From Bradysia coprophila (taxonomy: Eukaryota; Arthropoda; Insecta; Diptera; Sciaridae): 64,000 bases of DNA. Position numbers and translations under genes: made by a program. Positions within the stretch are counted from its first letter, which is position 1. Every line of letters begins with the position of its first letter. Shown here piece after piece: positions 12,201 to 24,300 of this stretch. The stretch is taken from positions 248,001 to 312,000 of the forward strand of contig NW_023503616.1 of assembly GCF_014529535.1 (NCBI RefSeq), given 5' to 3'. A model generated the notes under the pieces. That model did no database searches and was not told where the DNA came from. It saw only the letters and a program-made list of their open reading frames with translations.

Positions 12201-15200
12201 TAACATCTTTTCTTTTACCATTCATTAGCGATTACTTGCATTAAGATTTAATTCACTAAACGTGTTTTTGCGGTTACATATCCCTAAACGGAAGCTAATT
12301 TGTTTGACAGAAAAGAGAGGAAGATCCGAAATCCTGTCGAAAAAATAGTTACCCATCGTTCAAATTCGTAATTTATTTATGTATCTTATATAACTTTAAC
12401 TATAATGTCTGTCACAATGAAAGCTGAAAGGGAGAAAGTGGAAATTCCTTGAATGTGCACGGATTTTTTGTGGATGAAATTATAGTCGATGGGCAGAAAT
12501 ATGAAGCAATAATTATTGGTTATCGAACACAGGCGGCAAGCAAATATCATCCCATCAGTGTAATTAAAAATCGTGCTACCGTCCTCGAGCCTATCCTTAA
12601 AAGTTTTGAAGAAAATTTTCTATGAGTAGATTTCGTCGCTTTTTCACCAACGACACAAATACGTAGTGAGTGCAAATAAGAGGGTGAGTAAGGAAATTCA
12701 TCCCAGGACCATTTCCGCTATCGGCGGCACAATCCGTACATGGCTAATGGTTTTTTAAGTTGCTGTACAAAGTAAAGAGTGCCAAATGATTTTCTTTATA
12801 GTATGATTACTCGCATTATCTCGCTTCCCATTGCAAATGAAGCAGTGAATTGAAAATGGACACACAACAAACTTTACCTAATTAATTAAAATAACATTTA
12901 CTTCTTCGAGACGTCTTATTTAAGCTGTTTGTGTTTTCCATTAATTCGTTTTTAATTGGATGCCACTAGTGGGATATACCAGATGACAGTACATTACAAA
13001 TGTATTAGTTTTGTGGAAATAATACAGTTGCCACAAGTTTATAGCGAAAAGTTCCTGTTTTCGAGTATAGACATTTTGGACAGTTATTTTCGTATGTAGC
13101 AAGTATCTATTCATATCTCCTGGTATAAATGGGTTAGTTCTTATATTTAACGACATTAATCTATTTGGCCGGCAGGCGACACTTTGTCTGTTCTAAGGTT
13201 TCCATCAAAATGAGTAGCAGAATTTCGGAAATGAGAAAATATTCGTTTCCTCCTCAGTTATAAGTTTTGGGAATTCGGGAAAAGTTTTTCACTTATTTTT
13301 CCGATTGAAAATGATTTCATGGAAATTGCACTTTATCTATACGTTTTTCGTTCTCCAACCATATTCAATTAATATTTTCTATTTCACAGACATCCACACG
13401 GAAAGTTTGCCACCCATTTACTATCGCATTGTGGCGAAGCAATATTGGTTTCGTTCGTAATATCACCAATCTTATGTATGCCAACATATTTTGTCTTTAA
13501 AGTGAATGAGAAATTTAACAACGCTACCTATTCGATGACCTATCTTTTGGATGCTGAGGAGGATACATGGCTGTACAGGTAAATAAGATTTTCATATTGT
13601 TTTCGTCTCTTTTGTGTTAATTTATGCTCAACGTTGTGTGGTTGATTTATTTAAGTGGCTTATTTAGTTAACGGGGGAATTATTTACGGAAATCATTTTG
13701 TTATTGTTTAATTTATATATGTTAAGTAGCTATTAAGTACACGTTTAAAGCGGCTTGTCATTGTCGTCGAAAATTCGTTATATATATTATAAGTTATTGT
13801 TTTTAACGAATTTCGAATTTAGAAAAAGTAATCAAATTTTGCTTCGACAAAACATAATGAGTTCCATAATTAAAGAATGAATGTTACGCCTCGTCTTTGT
13901 GTATTTTAGCGTTGCTAAAATCTAAATTATTTTCCTGGAATTCTGGGGTATACTTTTGTAAGACGAGTCGACGCTGCGTTTAGTGTTTAGCTTTGTAAAA
14001 CAAAATTGTTAGCTTGATTTATTCCAAACTTTGGTGACACCATTGAATATTTTACACAAACTTCATGCATTTGAGGTGACTTCACCATACCTTACGTATA
14101 AATTAATTACAAAACTTTATTGTAATCGTTTGATAATTACAAAATCTAAATAATGCACTGCAGTGCGTCTATAAAATGCATTTCATAACGTATGGGGTTA
14201 TGTTTTCGAATTTCACTCTGCTGAGAAATCGCTTTGCGAACAATAGCACCAGAGTTCAAGTTTGGAAACATGTCAATGCAAAATTAATTTACCCGAATAG
14301 ATTATGCTGCCAGTTTCTTTAAACTACATCGATGTCTTACATTTGCATGCAGTTATCACCACTATCCACTTGAGAGACCGTTCCCTCAGTCACCATTCAT
14401 CCATTCACTACCCACTGAATGAATTTGACTTATGACATGATAGAATACCAGCAATGTATCCAAGCTTTTGAGCTTAAATTCCATGACAAATATTTGATAT
14501 AATAATCTGAATTAAATTTGAAATGACATCGAACAGCTTTAAGTGAACGTTTAATTGAAAGAAAATGTTTATAAATAGATGTCTTTTTGCGCAGCTCATA
14601 AAAGATGAATTTATACAAATTTTATGTACTTCACACCGACATCGAGCAAAGATTAAAATAATAAATTTATGAAAACCTACGATCGCGACAAGAATAATTG
14701 CTTCAACCATTATACAGTCATTTGAACCCTTTGTTAAGTTCATTTATGATTCTTTGTAATTCATAATGTTACGATGTCGGAAAATGTTAATTTTAATTTA
14801 ATAAAGACATTCTTAAGACTCGTACGAATCATAATGGTTTGTAAGCCATGTCTAGCCGGTGGTCGTATTGAACGAACGATTTGTTTGGTATTTTGCAGTC
14901 AATGTTAATCGGTGAATCTATAGTCGTATGAATAAAATTAAAAGTACATCTACGGTACGTTCTATAAGTGGCTGTTTCGACTTGTCGCAAATACTTAAGT
15001 TGTATACTTAAGTTAAAGACAAAGACTTCAATTTCGTCAGTTTCAAAGATTTTTTTTTTCAAACAAGAAACTGTTAGGCATGTAATCATTAAAATCATTA
15101 AATCTGTTACTGCTTTTTTAGAGTGTTTGATATAAAATCTATTACTTCATTAATTTCAACATTCATTTTATTAGAACACTGGCCCAGACTCATATCCGAT

Positions 15201-17451
15201 TTTTTTCGTTAACAGATGCCAAATCGCATATTCATGTCTTCTCCTCGTATCGTTCTGTAGCGGGTAAAATAATATACCAAAATCGTACTGAATCGAAATA
15301 TTAAAACTTCATTTAAATTCAGCTGAGTATTCCGACCGTCGAAACGGTTGACAATTTCAATTTCTTATTCATATACAAACATCTACCCTGTAAATATTTA
15401 AATTATGATAAAAAAGCATTCATACATAATGTCCCAACACTTTTTTTTAGCGTTGTATGTCTTTAGCATATATAAAATATACGCTTGAAAAATGCATCGT
15501 AAAATTATTTTTTTTCCCTCTCGTAATGTTGCATTAATAAATCAAATCCATTGTTGTCTGTATGTGTAATTGGTTACGACGACATTAATGATAAATACAA
15601 GTTTTAATCAATCTTCGCATTTCAAGAAACCCAAGAAAATAATTTGTAAGTGGAGTGGTTTATTAATGGTTACTACTATCATCCTACAAATAAATCATCG
15701 ATACGCTCGTATGAGTTTAATTAGTTGAATAAACTCGTTTATCGTCAGAGTATACACTAGTTTTAAGAATTGATTGCGGCAATAATGCAAATGACTGGGA
15801 CGATTTACAAAATAACCCATTCTGGGTGAGAATATAATATACGAAACTGTTATTTAGGAAAAAGCTTTTCATGCTTAGGTTTTCTTTGAATTTTCATGAA
15901 TTACAAATTATTAGTTAGAATTTCATTAAAAGTTTCGTATAGGTGTTTCATTAAGTGAAAAAACTTTTTTGTCGAGATTAAAATTATTCGCCAAGAACTT
16001 TACGATGTTTAATTATGAAGGTATTTCTCGTATAAGATCCAAATTACAATTGCGTTAAGACTTGATACGGTTTCGAATTGTCAGACTGAGTAGAATAATA
16101 GCAGGCATAAATTAATTAGTTTTTTTGTTCTTTGTCGAACTTACATTTATCATGGCTGCGATCTGAAAACGAGTCATTGTTGTTTGGGAGTTCAACGTCT
16201 TTTACGAAATTATTGACACCCATGGTCAAGCCAAAAATACCTTCGTCTCACTTATCGAAACACCCTCATGCATATTGCTCGACGCTGATTTTATTATTTT
16301 TGAAACATACTTTTATCGGCACCTACCTAGTCTAAATGAAATATTTTTGATTTTCTTTCACAGTGTTAATTTTTGGGTACACTCTGTGATAATAAAGCTT
16401 TTACCATGTTTGGTGTTAACTGTGATCAGCTTTATATTAATACGAGTGCTGTGTCAAGCTGCTAAGAGGAAAGTCAAGTTGAAGGGGTACAGCCAACCTA
16501 CACCAAATATTTTGAACAGCGGTCATAGGTAAATTTATCTTTCAATAAAATTATTAAATTGTATGCAACTTAACACCATACAGTTAGAGGCAGTGCAATT
16601 TCACCATGAATTTGCTTCAGCCGTTTTTCAGCTGATCCACACAAACAATCAAAAGTGTTTACGACTTTATATGGTTTTAACACTACCCATATGTATGTAG
16701 CAGATTCAACCGTATAAACAGTTTTGATTGTATGTGTGGATCAGCTGAAAAACAGCAGAAGAAAATTCATGCTGAAATTGCTCATTGCCTCTGACTGTAA
16801 TGTACAAAAGGTGTCTCTTAGATGCCACTGTTGCTCAATCGTTGAATGAATATCGGTGCAATAGTAGATTATTCACCTCTGTCCACATGTTTATTTAGAC
16901 ACTTGGACAGAGGTGAATACGCTATTTTATTTACCGACGGCGAAATAATAGCACTTTTTCACTGCCATTATTTCACCTAGGTAGATAAAGTACTTTATTA
17001 GGCTCACGATGTGTATTATGACAACCAGCCTCTCGTATCTACAGCCTAATATAGTACTTTGCATGCGATGTCGTAAATAACAATTATCAAATCACATTGT
17101 ATGGATTGTCCATTTATGTAAAACTCTAGACCTTCGCGTTGCGAGAAAAGAACTGATCGAACTACTATGCTGTTGGTGGCCGTCCTACTGCTTTTCCTAA
17201 TAACGGAATTTCCTCAAGGGATTTTCGGTCTATTAAGTGGAATATTACCAAAGTGCTTTTTTATACGCTGCTATCAGTTGTTCGGTGAATTAATGGATTT
17301 ACTTGCGCTGATAAATGCTGCTGTGGGCTTTGTACTGTACGGATTAATGTCGAAGCAATTCCGAACAAGCTTCAAAGCGGTTTTCTTTAAAACGAGACTG
17401 TCCAACATTGAAATGACTAGAATAACGGGATTGAATACAACGTGCGTTTGA
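9250..17451 (+). CDS. Class A peptide GPCR, myosuppressin/FMRFamide receptor-like
   Basis: Predicted plasma-membrane receptor for an RFamide-type neuropeptide. Exons: 9250-9627, 9710-9875, 9955-10081, 13390-13578, 16364-16528, 17130-17451; phases join without a break (448 residues). The first exon opens at an acceptor at 9201 and the ATG at 9250 is the first in frame, but an upstream coding exon is possible. The N-terminus carries several N-glycosylation sequons (NRT, NLS, NIT, NIS). Seven membrane segments follow: TM1 with GTIANILNIIVL, TM2 with LAVAD, TM3 ending LAVWRYVAIK, TM6 LLLFLITEFPQGI and TM7 LALINAAVGFVLY. WRY replaces the usual DRY and the TM7 NPxxY lacks its proline; both resemble insect myosuppressin and nematode DMSR receptors. 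The stop follows a short C-tail, with AATAAA near 17650. Family placement is fairly sure; the exact orthologue and ligand are not. Confidence 0.8.
11017..11349. mobile_element. hAT MITE with 8-bp TSD
   Basis: 333-bp element with terminal inverted repeats beginning CAGGGCCTATTTTTGG. It is flanked by a perfect 8-bp duplication GAATGAGC (11009-11016 and 11350-11357). The inverted homology continues inward (AACTGTTTTGCCAACTC against its complement). The CAGGG start and 8-bp duplication are hallmarks of the hAT superfamily. No coding capacity; non-autonomous. Confidence 0.88.
12013..12121. mobile_element. Short foldback with GC-rich apex
   Basis: Inverted arms of about 40 bp (with 'gacggtttattttaggca' and 'tgcctaaaatataccgtc') flank a small GC-rich hairpin, GCCCTCACTTCGTTCGGGC (12059-12077). 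This is a stable hairpin in an AT-rich intron. The arm phrase TTTTAGGCA resembles family A elements. Confidence 0.65.
13579..16363 (+). other. GPCR intron 4
   Basis: 2.8 kb intron, GTAAAT donor and CTTTCACAG acceptor. AT-rich. No exon, foldback or known repeat was recognised in it. Confidence 0.5.
16581..16797. mobile_element. Tc1/mariner-like MITE, TA flanks
   Basis: 217-bp element in GPCR intron 5. It begins CAGTTAGAGGCAGTGCAATT, ends with the imperfect complement, and is flanked by TA (16579-16580 and 16798-16799). Inner inverted blocks (CAGCTGATCCACACA and complement) extend the arms to about 65 bp. TA flanks and a CAGT start fit a Tc1/mariner MITE. No transposase. Confidence 0.75.
16871..17060. 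repeat. Two adjacent hairpins in GPCR intron 5
   Basis: First hairpin: a perfect 15-bp inverted repeat (ATTCACCTCTGTCCA, 16871-16885, and complement ending 16918). Second: arms AAAGTACTTTATTAGGCT (16987-17004) and complement ending 17060. The text after the second left arm (CACGATGTGTATTATGACA) resembles the core of the family A foldbacks at 7543 and 27266, suggesting a diverged relative. Confidence 0.55.
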
Positions 17452-19171
17452 CTAAATGTATTTTTCTGGAAAAATATCGAACAGAAAGAGAACAGTGAAA
17501 TGTAAATTTCTTTTTTTCGTATTTTGTAAATAATCAACGAAAACAATTTTAATGAGGTGTTTAATGAATTGCAAAAATATCTCTCAACGCCATTTAGATT
17601 CACACAATTAATGGGTCGTTGCATTCAATTTAAATAAATTTTAATAATTTCAATAAATAAACAAAATGTGGAGAGAAAAAAATGATACGAATTTACTAAA
17701 CTGTTATGGACACAAATATGAATTATTATTAATGTAAAAAATTAGTCGTAAAAATGATTTTTAATTGTAAAATGAAATGTGAAAAAAAATTAATTTTGAT
17801 GATAATAATACCAGAAATATATTTTTATAAAAGTTCTCATTTTGTGAAGGTTTATTGTAAAAAAAAACGTATCTAGCTAGCTGTTAAATACATCCAAAAT
17901 CAATTACATTAAGAATTGTACATAATAATAATAAAATCCAAGTCAATGTTTTTCAATAACTAATAACCGTTGTCTTTACACAGGATTTTTGGTTATAATA
18001 TCGCTCGTTTTGTATAATCATAGCTGCTAGTGGATTTCATTTTTATTATGCATTTAAGAAAAAAAAAGATAAAAAATATATATTTAACGATGTACTTATA
18101 ACTAACTATATAACTTACTGTTCACATCTCTAAATCGGTGTACGTTTCCAATGAGCCCGAGAAATGTGCTTCGATTTACAAAAAACCAAATAAATTTCAA
18201 TAAATAATTGTTTATGCAAAGCCCACAAAGTAGTTTCCTTTTCACTCGATAACATGAAATGACTTTCAAATTTCAACAGATAAGAGCGCAGCGCAACAGA
18301 AGAAGAGGTCGATAGGACGAATTTGCATGTGCCGACAAGTCAAAAGGTATTGTGAAAATTCTGAAAATGGAGTAGACGTTTTCCAAAAGGTACCAAATCT
18401 AATACAATACCTTTTACAAGTGCGAAAGAGAAATTTTAAATTGAATGGTAGAAAGAAAACAAATCGATTCGGTTACTTTGGGAATGGCTCATCAATGATA
18501 TAAGAAGAAATAGACTAGCACTTTATACACAAAATTCTACGTATTCTTCAAACCACAGTAAAAGTCATAGATAGACTGGATTTGCGTAGTGACCACTTAC
18601 GTATAACGTGTATGTATATATACGCACTGAATATTTTTATTTAAACTACCCAGCCAAGTTCCATAAGGAGCTAACACAGACTGTTGTACATTTCATATTC
18701 TACGTTGTTTTTTTTTTTTGGTTTGAAATCGGCGCAATGTCCATCAGTGAACAAGTGTACGGATTCGGAAGGTATGCCCATACAAATGGGGCTCACCAAA
18801 CTTGTATCTAAAATTCCACCACTTCTCTAAGAATAACGTCACTACCAGATAGTTCATCTACTCATTTTCAATGCATAAAACGCCTATTTTTGGAAATAAA
18901 GAGTGGACCACTACAATCTAGCGCCTCATTTTTGATTGTTTTTATTTTTTAAATATGTTTATAGATGAATTTATTTTCGACTTCAAGCAAGCTCTTACCA
19001 AACATTACCCTTGATCATATCTGATTGAACAGCATAGAACAAATACCCCGAGAAAGTTTTTCTTTCTTAAAGAGGCATCGATGCTTAGCTAAAACTGTGG
19101 CCAAAATTTGCGTGTCTCGTTTTTCATTTTTGTTAATATCTTTTCATCAGAATCTTTTTTGGAAAATATTC
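17452..19171. other. GPCR 3' region and intergenic DNA
   Basis: Begins with the receptor 3'UTR (AATAAA near 17650 and again near 17930). The rest is AT-rich intergenic sequence without a recognised gene or repeat. Confidence 0.45.
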
Positions 19172-19369
19172 GACCGCAATAACGACGACGAATGTGTTAG
19201 CTTTAAATAAAACTTAGTTTTGGTTGTTTTCGTTTGAATACCAGCTCTGCGAAAAGTGAGCAGATAAATTTAACGAAATTTCCATAAACTGCTCAGTTTT
19301 CTCAGAGCTGGTCAAACCGATACAACCAAATCTATTTTCTTTGAAAGCTAACACAATCATTATTGCGGA
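19172..19369. mobile_element. Foldback element
   Basis: Long imperfect inverted repeat. Matching blocks run outward from ACCAGCTCTG / CAGAGCTGGT through TTGGTTGT / ACAACCAA, TGTGTTAGCTTT / AAAGCTAACACA and GACCGCAATAA / TTATTGCGGAC. Loop of about 30 bp. No coding capacity and no target-site duplication recognised. Confidence 0.6.
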
Positions 19370-19579
19370 CATTTTTTTGAGATACATGAAAAAAACAGGA
19401 ATTCCAATTAAGGTTCAAAGACTGGTTTTCCAAATCGTCGATTTTCGTCTTTGTTTCACTTATTCGCTGACTTGCAGCTGTTAGAACTTACTGTCCTTTA
19501 GCCTGTACACATTTGTCTGCGGTTAAGTTTAAGCTTGGTTAGTTTCGTAGCTACCGTATTATCCGGTAATTAATTGAGG

Positions 19580-20317
19580 ACGCCAGCATTTTTGGACAAA
19601 AACGATAATGTCCAACAATGACAATAATTCCCAACAATAATGCCCCGTCAAAAATGGCGACCATTGTGAATGCATACACATGGACAAGTAAATTTTCTAT
19701 TTATTTTTGATTTTTATTCTAAAAGTGCGTCCGGATCTACATTTTATTACTGCAACCCGTAGATCTAATTTGTAGGTAGCTAACGACATTGAGCTGGAAA
19801 AAAATGTTTCAATTTACAACACGCTGTACGACGACAAACATTATATGTTCCGCTTGCAGGTTAAGCACGTGTTTGTTGTGTAGTGGATGATGTTTGTCGT
19901 CGAACAGCGCGTTGAAAGATGAACAGATTTTTTCCAGCTTAATGTCGTTAGCTTCCTACAAATTAGATCTACGGATTGCAGTAATAAAATGTAGATCCGG
20001 ACGCACTTTTAGAATAAAAATAAAAAATAAATAGAAAATTTACTTGTCCATGTGTATGCATTCACAATGGTCGCCATTATTGACGGGGCATTATTGTTGG
20101 GAATTATTGTTATTGTTGGACAGTATCAACGCACTTCAAGCAAAACTACTCTAAATAGGGTACTGAAACTTGACAGTGCTCCATACAAAATTTTACACTG
20201 TAAAAAGAGTAAGGATAAAATTTCATTCAAAATAGTACTCTATTTGGCAGCTGTAATTAATAGCACTTTTGCTTGAAGTGCGTTGACAGTATCGTTTTTG
20301 TCTAAAAAAGCTGGCGT
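19580..20317. mobile_element. Large foldback element interrupted by a nested MITE
   Basis: Arms of about 270 bp pair from ACGCCAGC (19580) to GCTGGCGT (ends 20317). Conserved blocks include GTCCGGATCTACATTTTATT, CATACACATGGACAAG and GACGACAAACAT with their complements. The loop lies near 19855-19885. The right arm is broken at 20127-20285 by another element, so its insertion is the younger event. Arms are nearly identical, which suggests recent origin or gene conversion. Confidence 0.75.
20127..20285. mobile_element. 159-bp MITE nested in the foldback
   Basis: Terminal inverted repeats CAACGCACTTCAAGC and complement. It is flanked by ACAGTAT (20120-20126 and 20286-20292), a 7- to 8-bp target duplication, as in hAT-like elements. 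A reverse-oriented, end-truncated relative lies at 52450-52570. No coding capacity. Confidence 0.8.
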
Positions 20318-21300
20318 GCTCTAATAAGAATTGAAGGAAATACTAGAAACCGTATTTTACAAACCGAATAGCCAAGACCGGAAACCCGCAGCTCGTGTAA
20401 AGATCAAGTTTTTTTGCATTCGCTTAGTTCTTTCATTCATCATACTTATCCGTATTTCCTTTCATTTATGTTCAATTTCTCGTATTTCTAGTCAATTCCT
20501 CTTTTACTATCAGTAACAATAAAGTAAACTTTCAACTTCTACACTGACGAACTTGTGTACGACGGGCTGAAGATAAAGACTCGAGCGGTCTGCGTAATTT
20601 CCTCATACAGTATATGAATCCCATGTTATGATACTTCAAGCAAAGTATGTAGTATGAAATTTCTGTTCGAATGACAACATAAAACCATTAAATCTGTTAC
20701 TTCAATTGTTTACAGTATCTCGTGGTGTTTATCTCAAAATCTATCACTTCAACAATTTTATCATTCATTTCGCTATATAAGGAAACACTAGCCAAAGCCT
20801 ATCGATTTTTCTTATTGTCGTTGCCGTTTTCAGATGAGTAACTGTTTTTTATAAGGACTAGTTGATATGTCTATCAGTTCCATAAGAGAGGGTCAAATAA
20901 GTTAGTCGATTTAGAGACCATTTTTGCTGTAGATGAAAAAATGGGAAATAATTTCACTCGAGAATTAATTTCTCCTTTAGTTGGACAGGACACTATCGAA
21001 AATAGTTTGTCACAAAACAAACTTATTTCACTATAATCTTCTTCCCAGCCGACAGCAAATAAACTATGTTGTTTCGGTCGTGCACATGTTTCCCTTAGCA
21101 ACAGATTGTGTTGGCATCGATGTTGTCATAATATTTTGCCCTTGTTACATTAAAGCTTTTTAATTTTTCATTCCATTCATTCGGTTCAGAAGATAATTTT
21201 CATTGTGACGATTATTTACCGGAGGAAAATCATAAATTCCGGCCATTTAACCAGTTGCTTCAGTCAAAGGCTTAATAATAAAATAATTTAGCAAAATAAA
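20318..21300. other. Intergenic region upstream of BBS4
   Basis: AT-rich, about 1 kb, no gene or repeat recognised. It must contain the BBS4 promoter. No TATA box or initiator that I would defend was found. Confidence 0.4.
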
Positions 21301-24300
21301 ATGACCAGCGAGATAACAATGGATTATATGGACGTTGTTTGTAATGGAAAGTCAGCCAATTCAACATCAAAAATAAATGTTTTGAAAAAAGGTTTGTGTG
21401 TGTTTGAACCGACCAATCAATCAATCACTTTATGAGTCTCTACAGCCGATAAACAATTAATCTAAATTTATTTCCACTCATGTTAAATCCTCAAATTCTT
21501 TATGGCACATAGAACCAATCAATAAAGCTACGTCAAATATGAATTGGCTTATCTACACCATGTACGCTCGCCAAGAATACCAATTTTGCAAAGAGATTAT
21601 CGCACAGCAGCTGGAAGAAAACTATGACCAAGAATATCTATTTTTCATTAAAGTGAGTTATATCTGTTGTATTATGTGAAATTTGTGGTATGATCTTGTC
21701 CGTTGTTGCGTTTCACATAAAAGATATTTAATTCCGGCACTGGACATAAATTTTAAGTGACAGTGATGATAAACGAGTTATATATAAAAAGAAAGAAATA
21801 GTTCAGTACGAATGATTTTAGGGACTCATCGCACGTATCGAAGGAGAACTACAAGAATCGTTAAGATGCTTACAAAAGACAATCGAACTGAATCCGATGA
21901 ATTATGAAAATTTTAAGGAAATAGGAAAAACATTGTGGGTTATTCTCCAAAACTGTCGTGTGGTATGAAAATATACATCAACTATTGATAGTTCTATCGT
22001 AGGTTTTTGTTAGGACGTTGGAGGCAAGCCCTAGACGTTTTTGTAAAGGCTGAATCTCTTCTTCAACGAGCTGATGCTGAGGTATATTACTATATTGGTA
22101 AGTAAAATGGAAAAACAAATCTTAGAAAGGTCGCTTTTTTCATGTTTCTCAAAGTGCACAAGAAATTTAATAGAAATGAAGAAATTAAAAAAATCCACAA
22201 ACCACATTCTCAAGTATAAGCACTGATTGCAATAACACTGTCACTGGCACTGAAACCACATTGGTTATCACAACCACCCATTTCAAACTATCAATGCATT
22301 TACGTATAGTATCAATTGATTAATACAGCCTAAGAGAAATTGAAGGCAGTCTTTTGAATTTCAATTACTGAATTCCATAGATTGATTACATCAGTCGTGC
22401 GGTTTCGTCAACCATCTTAAGTGGTTTTCCGCAAATTAAAGTGTGTTTTCTGAAACATCTCTTCTCAAACATATTTCACAATTATAATTATGATATTTTT
22501 ACAGAATGGAACCGTATAATTACCAGCGTATTTATCTGACGTCCATAAGATATAAGTCCGTATACCCAATTTTCAGACATTTATTAAAACGAAACAGAAA
22601 ACATATTTCCATTAAATATCAAAACTCAATTATTTTCGCTAGAGTACAATCGAGATAATAATAAATGGCGTTTCCAGTCTCTTCTCTACATCCACACAAT
22701 TTATAATAGCGGGATGCATAAAATGTGGACAACACCAACCAAATTGAAACGCTTCTCATGGAATGAATTTTCGAATTTTGTGTTTATGACAAGGGACAGA
22801 CTTTATTTGAGACTGCTTAAAAATGCATTAGATAAATTTTAATAAACAATGCTGCGAATGCGAAATTCGACTGAGGCCATTGGTCAGCAAATAACCAACG
22901 GCGTAATTTTAATACAGTCAAAAAACCTTTAAAGGGTAACTGACCCAAGTCCTTCACTGACAAAATATCTGATATCACTATTAGTGACGAATTCTACGTC
23001 CTTACTGACGCCAACTAAGGTGGATACCGCTTGCCGCCGCATGTGGGATGAAAAAAAAGCCAATTGGATTATATTCGTTGAAATTGTGACTTCTTTATTT
23101 CCTCCCACTGTAATAACAAGCTGTAGCTGCTGCATTGAACACATAAGTACCACTTCTTTAAAGACAACCATCTTGTTCCATTATGGGAAACATTTCACAA
23201 TGAGATTTTCATATAAATAATATGAGAAGCTGAAAACCATAGAAAAGAGCAGAGAAAATGGTGAACTAAAAAAGCAATCTAAAGAGGGTACAGCTGTAAC
23301 AATACAAATGCAATGATTATGTTTGTTTAAAACTTTTACTCGAATCTTTTCTATGGTCCGAGGTACTTGCAATCCAAATGAATAATGATTCGATGAAATC
23401 AAATTTCCTCAGGAGCTTACAATTGTGTAATGTAGTTAATACTTTTCCTTAACAATGCATTTCAACAAACCCATAACCATGTCATCTGATTTCTTTTCGA
23501 GTTGATCGCGTACAAAGGATATAAATACAATTTTCGATTAAAAAATAGTGATTTTTCCACGTCTTTAATAATTTAACGTACGAATAAGAATTGAAAGAAA
23601 AATAGTTGCTTTTTCAATTGGATGTCGATCTCATCGACATGAAATAAGGGTGTAGTTGCTTTCGAGCTGCAGAAAATTCAATTTAAATCTTGGATCCATT
23701 ATTGCTTCTATTCAATGATTGAAAATTGTTTTCTTTATTTAAATCTCACAATTATTTGACATGAGTTCAATATACTCCAATAATGGCTTAATAAGAAAAC
23801 TAAATGAAAATAATATAAATGTTAAATGGAATGCAACAAACGTTTCTGTAGCCGGATTACTGAACAAGGAGATAATTAAAGTTACGGTTTAACCGAATTA
23901 ACAGAAATACTCGTTCGACCAATATTGGGTCATTATGAAACAGCCATTGCTTGAGCTAATGAGAGCGCTGCAACGAATGTTTCCAACTGAACTGTTCGAA
24001 CTGAATTCACCTCGATTAGGACCAGCATTCGTATCTCGACTTTGACCTTGAGCAGCAACCGTTTCTCGATTTAAGCTTTGACCTTGACCTCTGGCTCGAT
24101 TCATCGGACAATTTCTTTGATAATGACCCAATTCATCACAATTGAAACATTTTACTCCTAGCAACAAAGGCTTCACCCAATTTCGTTTCCTCTTGGTTTT
24201 TTAGTCGATGTTCTTTCAATACCAATCTTGAGGTTAGCCGATGGCTCGTGTGTATGCGTTATTTTATACAAGAATGTGTTGGTGATAAATTTCTTTCAAC

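Larger units (their letters stand above)
10082..13389 (+). other. GPCR intron 3
   Basis: 3.3 kb intron with GTGAGT donor and a TTTCACAG acceptor. It contains the hAT MITE at 11017-11349 and the foldback at 12013-12121. The rest is AT-rich with no recognisable exon. Confidence 0.6.
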
